From Candidatus Krumholzibacteriia bacterium (GTDB lineage Bacteria; Krumholzibacteriota; Krumholzibacteriia; LZORAL124-64-63): a stretch of DNA of 10,344 bases. Every line of letters begins with the position of its first letter. Position 1 is the first letter of the stretch. A program made the position numbers and the translations under genes. Location: NCBI GenBank assembly GCA_014859985.1, contig JACZKN010000469.1:1-10344 (forward strand). Reading direction: 5' to 3'. The notes below the pieces were generated by a model. The model was not told the origin of the DNA. It did not search any database and worked only from the letters and a program-made list of their open reading frames with translations. This document shows positions 1 to 5,234 of the stretch, one piece after another.

Positions 1-848
1 AGCGCAGGGAGACGGCGGACCCCTCCCCGGCCACGGCGCTGGCCCTCTCGTCCTGGGACCTGGCCCGCACGCGCGGCCGGCTGCCGGACACCCCCCGCGG
101 CCAGGTGATGACCCTGCGGACCCACAAGCGCCTGCTCGATACCTGCGAGGACGACCAGGGGATCCCCGAGGCGGACCGCAGCTATCTGCGGGTGCGCGAG
201 GACGCGCGCGGCTCCGCGCTGCTGGTCCACGGGGTCTCGACCCGGCCCGGCGACCTGCACGTGCTGGCGAGCAAGATGTACGACGCCGGCTACAACGTGT
301 ACGTCCTGCGGCTGCCGGACTACGGCCGGCCGAACCACACCATCAGCGAGGTGTCCTGGGAGGCCGCCCTCGAGCAGGTGCGCCAGCGCTTCCGGCTGCT
401 GGCCCGCGGCGGCGCCAAGGTCCACGTGGTGGGGCTGGGCTTCGGGGCCGCGCTGGCGGTGCACCTGGCCAGCCTCGAGAGCGTGTCCGCGCTGGTGCTC
501 CTGTCGCCGGCGATCATGCCCAGGGAATCGCTCTTCCAGCGCCTGCTGGTGCGGCTGAAGGTGCACCGCGTGCGTGCCCTGCACCGCTGGATCGGCTGGA
601 ACACGGACCTGATGGAGGGCATGGACGCGGCGCGGGGCAAGGTGCCCAGCCTCAAGGTGCCGGTCTACGGCGCCCAATGCGAGGACGACGACCGCGCCAG
701 CCCCGAGTCGGTGCGGATCCTGCAGCGCAAGGCGCGCCATGAGGCCTCGCGGTTCCGCATCTTCCCTGCGGGCGGGCACGCCATCCTCACCGTCCACGGC
801 GAGGATACGCTCTACGCGGACATCATCGATTTCTGCGGGGACCACTGA
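1..848 (+). CDS. Alpha/beta-hydrolase-fold protein (5'-partial), nucleophile Ser replaced by Gly
   Basis: The reading frame is open from position 3 to the TGA at 846-848. Every codon from position 3 up to the GTG at 105 ends in G or C, as in the rest of the gene, and no Shine-Dalgarno precedes 105 or the ATG at 108, so the true start probably lies left of the window. The protein has the order of a carboxylesterase/lysophospholipase-like hydrolase: an oxyanion-type LLVHG strand (about 220-234), a nucleophile-elbow region, LVLLSPA, an acid-loop-like CEDDD (about 678-692), and a terminal GGHAIL that would carry the catalytic His. The elbow reads GLGFG (432-446) where GxSxG is expected; codon 438-440 is GGC, one base from the Ser codon AGC. 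The fold is well supported, but normal esterase activity is doubtful. No signal peptide or membrane segment is seen. The gene ends 33 bp before the convergent gene at 882. Confidence 0.8.
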   Translation, partial: RRETADPSPATALALSSWDLARTRGRLPDTPRGQVMTLRTHKRLLDTCEDDQGIPEADRSYLRVREDARGSALLVHGVSTRPGDLHVLASKMYDAGYNVYVLRLPDYGRPNHTISEVSWEAALEQVRQRFRLLARGGAKVHVVGLGFGAALAVHLASLESVSALVLLSPAIMPRESLFQRLLVRLKVHRVRALHRWIGWNTDLMEGMDAARGKVPSLKVPVYGAQCEDDDRASPESVRILQRKARHEASRFRIFPAGGHAILTVHGEDTLYADIIDFCGDH

Positions 849-881
849 TCCGGTCCGCCACGAGGGCGCAGCGGCCCCGGG

Positions 882-1499
882 TCACGGCACCAGCAGCAGG
901 CGGGCCAGATCGCCGTCGCTGAGCCGCGCCCCCAGCCCCAGCCGCCGCGTCGCCAGCGCCGTCAGCACGTGCACGTAATCCTCGAAGCCGTCGCCGAGCC
1001 GCCGCAGCACGTCCTGCAGTCCCGGCGGGGTCGTCCGGCAGCCCGCAGCCAGGTTCGCGGCCAACCGGTAGCAGGTGGCCCCGGCGGCCAGGTCGCGCTC
1101 GCGGACCCGGGCCGGGTCCACGCCCCAGGGCTCGCGGCGCCGGCGCAGCCCGTCGCCCCGGTCCATCAACCCGAGCATCAGCAGGCGATGGTCGCCGTTG
1201 ACCCGGTAGTGCTCGGCCTGGGCCCGGCCGGGCCACGCCGGGTCCGGCGGCAGCAGCAGGGGCCAGGCGCCGGGCTGCACCCGCGGGTCCGTGCGCCCTT
1301 CCAGGAAGCCGGCCAGCAGGTGGATCAGGTAGATGTTCACGTCCTCGTCGGGACCGGCGGCGTTGGTCGGGAAGGCCGAACCCCGCCGGGCCTCCAGCAG
1401 CTCCTCGGCGAAGAACCAGCGGACGGGGCGCACCCCGGTCCAGTCGGGGAACAGGCCGCGGTAGCGGGTTTCGGCGGGCCGACGGCGGACGGCGAGCAT
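882..1499 (-). CDS. Conserved-looking hypothetical soluble protein, 205 aa
   Basis: I do not recognise this protein. Coding status rests on strong G/C bias at third codon positions and a good Shine-Dalgarno, AGGAAGGAG at 1514-1506 on the minus strand, six bases before the ATG at 1499-1497. The product is Arg-rich at the start (residues 5-14) and has Trp/Phe-rich segments (GLFPDW 15-20, RWFF 27-30). A DEDVNIYLIHLLAGF stretch (51-65) and HYRVNGDHRLLML (97-109) look like buried helices of a globular protein. The C-terminal half is helical (CYRLAANL 143-150, YVHVLTAL 175-182). There is no signal peptide, membrane span or known catalytic motif. It is divergent from the chemoreceptor-like gene at 1846, sharing a 346-bp intergenic region, and convergent with the hydrolase, so it is probably a single-gene transcript. 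Confidence 0.75.
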   Translation of the reverse strand: MLAVRRRPAETRYRGLFPDWTGVRPVRWFFAEELLEARRGSAFPTNAAGPDEDVNIYLIHLLAGFLEGRTDPRVQPGAWPLLLPPDPAWPGRAQAEHYRVNGDHRLLMLGLMDRGDGLRRRREPWGVDPARVRERDLAAGATCYRLAANLAAGCRTTPPGLQDVLRRLGDGFEDYVHVLTALATRRLGLGARLSDGDLARLLLVP

Positions 1500-1845
1500 G
1501 GGAGGCTCCTTCCTCGGGTCAGGGCGACCAGAAGGAGCTTGCAGGGATCATGCCTGCTTGGCGTTTCGCAAGTCACTGTGCCGCATAGAGATCGACGAAG
1601 CCGCGGCTGGGCCGCGCCGCGCGCCGGCGGCGCCGGTGCCAGGATTCGGACCAGCGATGCCCCGCCCTTTCCGACACCGCCGAGATTTCGGCTTCGGTTT
1701 CCCGGAACGCCGCCGAAGAGAAGACCTGTCTCAGCGTCCGCCGTGGCGCCGGGGGCCGCCGCGGCCCGTCGGCCCGGGCGGCGAATGTGAACGGAGCCGG
1801 GGCCTGTCCGCCCGTCGGCATGCTCACAGGGGAAAGGACTCGCGA
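1500..1845. other. Divergent intergenic region, noncoding
   Basis: This 346-bp stretch separates two divergent starts and must hold promoters for both. All frames lose the G/C third-position bias here: the plus frame that leads into the gene at 1846 has many codons ending in A or T, so upstream extension of that gene is unlikely. The part around 1540-1600 is the least GC-rich. The part around 1735-1785 is almost pure G/C and could form several overlapping stems. I could not find a -35/-10 pair good enough to name. A short tRNA T-arm-like string lies at 1639-1655 on the minus strand but has no matching tRNA body. Confidence 0.5.
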
Positions 1846-3843
1846 ATGAGCAGCAACGATCACAACGAGTGGACCGACAGCCTGGACTTCGAGTCGCTGG
1901 CTGACGAGCAGGAAGCCCACGACATCGGTGGCCCGACCCGGCAGCAGGATGCCGTCGAGTCGGTCACGGAACTCCTGGAGCCGGTGACGGAGGTCGAGGC
2001 GTTCCCGGAGCTGGACGACGCGCCGGCCCCGCCGGAAGCCCGCACCGCGCCGCGGCCGCAGCGCCGCGCCCGGGTCTCGGGCTCGGGGCTGGGGGTCTTC
2101 TTCGCGGTTTCGATCCTCGTGGCGGCGGGCGGTCTGGCCGCCGCGCTGGTCACCGCGCTGGGCATCGCTCCGGCCGCCCTGTGGCGACCCGAGGGGCTGC
2201 TGTCCCCGGAGCGGATCATCGATTTCCAGGCCAATCCCCTGAACCTGGTCTACCTGGTCGCCGCTGCGACCGCGCTGCTGGCGCTGCTGGGCGCCTGGTC
2301 CGTCGTGCGCGCCGTGGGCAAGGTGAGCGCCGGAGCGGCCCGCGACGCCCGCCTGGTGGACAAGCTGGCGGCGCTGCGCATCGACGACGAGAAGGGCTGG
2401 CAGGATCCCCTGTTCAAGCAGCACCCCACCGCGGCCTCGTTCGTCAACGAGAACGTCGGCGCCTGGCGCCTGCAGGAGGCGCGCCAGCGCCGCGCCGCCG
2501 GTCTCGAGGGCGAACTGCAGCGGCTGCTGCGGGCCGCCTCCACCGGCCAGCGGGACGGGCTGAACGACCGCTTCGACAACCCGGCCGTGGGCAGCCTGGC
2601 CGACGAGCTGCTGCGCTACCGCGACGAGCGCGAGGCGGCGGTCCAGGAAGCGGCGGCCATCCGCGCCAAGGACCGGGAGGAGGCCGAGCGCCTCATGGGG
2701 CTGATCGTCGAGGCCAACGGCTGGACCACGGCGGCCACCGACAAGGTGGGCGTGCAGGGAGCCGCCGTCGAGCAGCTCGCCGCCTCGCTGCGGCGCCTGG
2801 CCGACAACGCCGGTGCCCGCGGCCAGGAGGAGCCGGTGGCCCAGGCCGTTGCCGGCGTGGCCGCCCTGCGCGGGAAGCTGTCCGTGCTGCTGCGCAGCCC
2901 GGCGCCGGCCGGCAGCGCCGAGCTGGAGGATCTGGTCGACCGCAGCAACAAGCTGGCGTTCCAGATCGCCATGGAAGTGGCGCGCCTCGGTCCCCGGGGC
3001 GAGCGCCTGCTGCCCATGACCCAGGCCCTGGAGGAGTTGACCACCGAGTTTCGCCGCGCTGCCGAGCAGGTCGCCGGGCCGGTCGCCTCCCCGGACGCGT
3101 TCGGCACCGTGGACCAGGCCCTGGCCAGGGTGCAGTCGGCCCTCGAGCAGGCCAGCGCCGAGAGCGAGTCCTGGCGCAGGACCGTGCGCGATGCCGCGCC
3201 CGCGGCCGCCGACGCGGCGAGCCAGCTCGCCGGGCTGGCCTCGGGCTTCAACGGCCAGTCCACGCGCCTGGGCCGCGCGGGCGCGGCCTGCGCCCTGATG
3301 ACAGGGCTCGAGTTCAACCCGGCCGCCGCCGCGCCGGTCGATGCGCTCGGCGCCCCCGAACCCGACCTGGGCTTCACCCGGTTCGATCCTTTCGGCGCCA
3401 AGGCCCCGGCCGGGCCGACCGCCGGCGGCCTCGAAGCCCGCTTGGAAGCCGATCCCTTCGCGACCGGCCCGGCGGAGTCGCCGGAACAGGAGGACTCCCT
3501 CGTCGATTCCTTCGCCGATTCCTTCGCCGATGCCTTCACCGGGACGACGCCGGGGGCGCCGGAGGCCGCGGATCCCTTCGTGGCCGCCGATCCGGAGCCG
3601 GTGTATGATCTGAGCGAATTCGGCGCCGAGCCGACAGGGCACGAGCATGCCCCGGCGGCGGCGTTGGCCGAGACGGGGCGGTCCGCCGCGGCCGGGACCA
3701 TCGGCGACGACGTCCTGGACCTCTCCGCCTTCGGGGCGGTGCGCCTGGACGAGGACCTGCCCGCCTTTGCCGGCCTGCGGACCGGCGGCGCGGTGGACAC
3801 GATCCACGATCTGTCGGAGTTCGGGGCGGTGCCCCTGGACTGA
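1846..3843 (+). CDS. Two-TM chemoreceptor-like signalling protein with repeat-rich acidic tail, 665 aa
   Basis: The ATG at 1846 follows GGGGAAAGGA with 7 bases of spacing; in-frame codons further upstream lose coding bias. Domains in order: an acidic, probably cytoplasmic N-terminus (1-77); an Arg-rich patch (70-76); TM1 about 81-108; a short loop of about 23 residues; TM2 about 132-154; then a long Ala/Glu/Arg helical region (160-465). Within it, residues 363-400 follow the spacing of the methyl-accepting chemotaxis protein hairpin tip (I-A-x-Q-T-N-L-L-A-L-N-A-A-I-E-A-A-R-A-G): D365, N368, L370, A371, A375, E377, A379, R380, G382 and G385 match. The second half of the tip is diverged. No periplasmic sensor domain is possible in so short a loop. 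The tail (490-665) is acidic and low-complexity, with DPF motifs at 514, 536 and 576, a DSF/ADSF/ADAF run (554-564) and three DLSxFGA motifs at 588, 625 and 655. It could be a chemotaxis-like scaffold or a structural coiled-coil protein. The MCP relation is my inference. Confidence 0.8.
   Translation: MSSNDHNEWTDSLDFESLADEQEAHDIGGPTRQQDAVESVTELLEPVTEVEAFPELDDAPAPPEARTAPRPQRRARVSGSGLGVFFAVSILVAAGGLAAALVTALGIAPAALWRPEGLLSPERIIDFQANPLNLVYLVAAATALLALLGAWSVVRAVGKVSAGAARDARLVDKLAALRIDDEKGWQDPLFKQHPTAASFVNENVGAWRLQEARQRRAAGLEGELQRLLRAASTGQRDGLNDRFDNPAVGSLADELLRYRDEREAAVQEAAAIRAKDREEAERLMGLIVEANGWTTAATDKVGVQGAAVEQLAASLRRLADNAGARGQEEPVAQAVAGVAALRGKLSVLLRSPAPAGSAELEDLVDRSNKLAFQIAMEVARLGPRGERLLPMTQALEELTTEFRRAAEQVAGPVASPDAFGTVDQALARVQSALEQASAESESWRRTVRDAAPAAADAASQLAGLASGFNGQSTRLGRAGAACALMTGLEFNPAAAAPVDALGAPEPDLGFTRFDPFGAKAPAGPTAGGLEARLEADPFATGPAESPEQEDSLVDSFADSFADAFTGTTPGAPEAADPFVAADPEPVYDLSEFGAEPTGHEHAPAAALAETGRSAAAGTIGDDVLDLSAFGAVRLDEDLPAFAGLRTGGAVDTIHDLSEFGAVPLD
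3505..3540 (+). repeat. 12-bp in-frame tandem repeat in the tail of the chemoreceptor-like gene
   Basis: GATTCCTTCGCC at 3505-3516 is repeated exactly at 3517-3528, and a third copy with two changes (GATGCCTTCACC) follows at 3529-3540. Each unit encodes Asp-Ser/Ala-Phe-Ala/Thr, giving the DSF-ADSF-ADAF run of residues 554-564. The period is a multiple of three, so copy-number change would keep the frame. Confidence 0.85.
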
Positions 3844-3901
3844 GCCGAGGCCGGCTTCCTGCCGGACCCGGGCCGGCGGATCTCCCGGGGGAACGGGAGC
3901 C

Positions 3902-4711
3902 ATGACCGGCCACGAGCATCAGGACCATCAGGACCATCAGGACCATCGCACTGAAGGGCCCGCCCAGGCGGGCCGGAACCTGGCGGAGCTGGCGAACCGG
4001 CTCCGCCTTTCCGTTGCCGAAGAGCCCGGCGGGGCGGCCCCCGCCTGGGCCGGCCGGTTCGCCGCGGCGGCCCTCTGCTGGCGGCAGTTGGGGCGCGAAT
4101 GCGGCCTTGCGGATTTCGCCGCCCTCGCCGCCGGCCTGGACGAGTTGGCTGCCGTCCTGGCGCAGGCGTGCGGGGTGGATCCCGCGGCGACGGCCAGGCT
4201 CGCGGCGGTGGACGCGGGACTGGCCGCCCTGCTGGAACGCCATGATGCGGGCGTGTCCGGCGCCGAACTATGCGCCCTGCCGGACTGGGGAGCGCTGGTC
4301 CCTGGCCGTGCGGCCCAGGTAACGGCGCCGGCAGGGCCCGCCGGCGACCGTGCGGTGGTGCTGCTGGTGGCCAGCCCCTTCCTGCAGGGCATCCTGGCGT
4401 CCCGCCTGGACGCCGCGGGCCGTCCGGCCGTCACGGCCGCGACCCCCGAGGACGCGCTGGCCCTGCTGGCCGGTCCCCGGCCTCCGGCTCTGGTCCTGTG
4501 CGACAATGACGAACCCACCAACCACCTGCGCCGCCTGCGCCGCCTGCTGGCGGGCAAGGCCTCGCCCGCCCTGATCCTGGTGGCCTCCGCCGGCGGGACC
4601 GTCCGGGGACGGGAGCGGCGGGCCCGCGCCGTGGGCGCCGACGCCGTCTGGCCCGAGCCATGGCGGGTCGAGCAGCTGCCGGGGGCCGGGACTGCCGGCG
4701 GCAGCACCTGA
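3902..4711 (+). CDS. His-rich helical protein with C-terminal degenerate receiver (pseudo-response-regulator) domain, 269 aa
   Basis: The start is ATG 3902, 58 bp after the chemoreceptor-like gene; G-rich stretches at 3887-3893 and 3895-3899 could act as ribosome sites, though the second is very close. Residues 4-15 form a His-Gln-Asp repeat (H4, H6, H9, H12, H15) that might bind metal. Residues 22-118 are Ala/Leu-rich helices, vaguely Hpt- or four-helix-like but without an HxxKG phosphotransfer motif. Residues 149-256 have receiver-domain order: AVVLLVAS (beta1), LASRLDAAG, TPEDALALLA, PALVLCD with D201 at the phospho-acceptor position, ALILVASA with S229 at the Thr/Ser switch, and VWPEPW. 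The acidic pair after beta1 is A157-S158, and the invariant Lys before Pro is E252, so Mg-dependent phosphorylation is unlikely. It is probably co-transcribed with the gene before it and may act as its binding partner. The receiver fold is moderately sure; the role is unknown. Confidence 0.75.
   Translation: MTGHEHQDHQDHQDHRTEGPAQAGRNLAELANRLRLSVAEEPGGAAPAWAGRFAAAALCWRQLGRECGLADFAALAAGLDELAAVLAQACGVDPAATARLAAVDAGLAALLERHDAGVSGAELCALPDWGALVPGRAAQVTAPAGPAGDRAVVLLVASPFLQGILASRLDAAGRPAVTAATPEDALALLAGPRPPALVLCDNDEPTNHLRRLRRLLAGKASPALILVASAGGTVRGRERRARAVGADAVWPEPWRVEQLPGAGTAGGST
3917..3946 (+). repeat. 9-bp tandem repeat near the start of the pseudo-receiver gene
   Basis: CATCAGGAC occurs three times in a row (3917-3925, 3926-3934, 3935-3943) without mismatch, followed by CAT. 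It is in frame and encodes three His-Gln-Asp units plus a His, beginning five codons after the ATG. A similar period-9 repeat sits near the start of the HTH gene at 4989-5012. Confidence 0.9.
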
Positions 4712-4762
4712 CCGGCCTCCGTGCGGAATGCAACGGCGCGTCGGTTCTTGCGGTATCCTGCA

Positions 4763-4802
4763 CCGGCGGTGGCGTTCCCGCCACGCCCGGACCTGCCCGG
4801 GC
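4763..4802 (+). terminator. Hairpin pair downstream of the pseudo-receiver gene, possible terminator
   Basis: GTGGCG (4769-4774) pairs with CGCCAC (4779-4784) over a TTCC loop, and CCGG (4763-4766) can pair with CCGG (4787-4790) beyond a two-base mismatch. An alternative stem, GCCCGG (4785-4790) with CCGGGC (4797-4802), overlaps it. No T-run follows, only GTTCCTCGT, so intrinsic termination is uncertain. The position, 50-90 bp past the stop and before a more AT-rich leader, suits a transcription-unit boundary. Confidence 0.4.
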
Positions 4803-4895
4803 GTTCCTCGTAAATCCTTTGCCGTTGCCGTGATTAGCGGTTATTGACGGTCCCGCGACCAGGGCATGGCGTTTGCTGTTTCGTGGGACATCGCG

Positions 4896-4919
4896 TGTTG
4901 AGGCACGTGCGGGTCAACA
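4896..4919. promoter_or_regulatory. Inverted repeat upstream of the HTH gene, possible operator
   Basis: TGTTGA (4896-4901) and TCAACA (4914-4919) are perfect inverted repeats separated by 12 bases. The spacer holds the palindrome GCACGTGC (4903-4910), one base off the centre of the outer arms. The element lies between the likely promoter and the ribosome binding site of a DNA-binding protein gene, where an autoregulatory site would be expected. No binding evidence exists in the sequence itself. Confidence 0.3.
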
Positions 4920-4925
4920 TCCATT

Positions 4926-4934
4926 GGGAAGGAG
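4926..4934 (+). promoter_or_regulatory. Shine-Dalgarno fixing the HTH gene start
   Basis: GGGAAGGAG ends seven bases before the ATG at 4942. It is much stronger than anything before the internal in-frame ATG at 5014, so it decides in favour of the longer 75-residue product. Confidence 0.8.
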
Positions 4935-4941
4935 TCCACCC

Positions 4942-5169
4942 ATGCCCGACTACAGGGATCACTCCAGGATCTACATCGGGGGGGACGATCAGGTCGGTCA
5001 GGTCGGTCAGGTGATGACGTCGGTGGAAGCCGCGGAATACCTGAAAATGCACGTAAAGACGGTCTGCAGATTGGCGAAAGAAGGGAAGATCCCGGCGAAG
5101 AAGGTCGGCAGCGAGTGGCGGTTCCTCCGGTCCGTGCTCGACAACTGGCTGGCCGAGTCGCTGGTCTGA
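4942..5169 (+). CDS. Small excisionase/MerR-type helix-turn-helix DNA-binding protein, 75 aa
   Basis: Residues 25-73 match the excisionase-family HTH (HTH_17-type) in order: MTSVEAAEYLKM, then HVKTVCRLAKEGKIPAKKVG, then SEWRFLRSVLDNWL. These form the helix-turn-helix with its Arg-Leu recognition helix, the short wing KIPAKKVG and the closing WRF...LDNWL helix. Residues 1-24 are an extra N-terminal segment (MPDYRDHSRIYIGG then D-Q-V-G-Q-V-G-Q-V), the last part encoded by a 9-bp repeat. An alternative start at 5014 would give a bare 51-residue HTH domain, but the Shine-Dalgarno favours 4942. Family members include phage excisionases, small regulators such as BldC-like proteins, and orphan binding domains. 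No integrase is nearby, so a regulator is likelier than a recombination factor. The STAS/HD-GYP-like gene follows after 65 bp, probably in the same transcript. Confidence 0.88.
   Translation: MPDYRDHSRIYIGGDDQVGQVGQVMTSVEAAEYLKMHVKTVCRLAKEGKIPAKKVGSEWRFLRSVLDNWLAESLV
4989..5012 (+). repeat. 9-bp tandem repeat in the N-terminal coding region of the HTH gene
   Basis: TCAGGTCGG is present at 4989-4997 and 4998-5006, and its first six bases again at 5007-5012. It encodes Gln-Val-Gly units just before the HTH domain. It shares the period and the TCAGG core with the repeat at 3917-3946. Confidence 0.85.
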
Positions 5170-5234
5170 CGCGCCGGGGGAGTGCCGGCCGACGCGGACG
5201 CACCGGGCGATGACCGCAGCCTCAGGAGCAGACC

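Larger units (their letters stand above)
4803..4941 (+). promoter_or_regulatory. Leader/promoter region of the HTH gene
   Basis: This stretch is clearly less GC-rich than its surroundings and directly precedes the HTH gene. A weak sigma70-like pair is possible: TTGCCG at 4819-4824, a 17-bp spacer, then TATTGA at 4842-4847 (4/6 and 3/6 matches to the consensus boxes). The location argues for a promoter; the exact boxes are a guess. Confidence 0.25.

Noticed and set aside
1639..1655. tRNA T-arm-like string on the minus strand (GGTCCGAATCC)
   Set aside because: Only 3 of 5 stem pairs form, and no acceptor, D or anticodon arm is found at tRNA distance. It is chance or at most a remnant.
1498..1845. 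N-terminal extension of the chemoreceptor-like protein to 1498
   Set aside because: The third-position bias is lost over this stretch and a good ribosome site precedes 1846.
1573..3903. Very long open frame on the minus strand opposite the chemoreceptor-like gene (776 codons)
   Set aside because: It is an antisense product of high GC and third-position bias. Its composition is Gly/Arg/Gln low-complexity with no domain, and it covers a well-supported gene with its own ribosome site.
4866..4901. 11-codon ORF (ATG to TGA) in the leader of the HTH gene, a possible leader peptide
   Set aside because: It has no good ribosome site, no run of a regulatory amino acid and no clear pair of alternative hairpins, so there is too little to support an attenuator.
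4942..5169. Excisionase-like gene as a sign of a prophage or integrative element
   Set aside because: There is no integrase, attachment-site repeat, tRNA end or phage gene in the window; this HTH type is also common in ordinary regulators.
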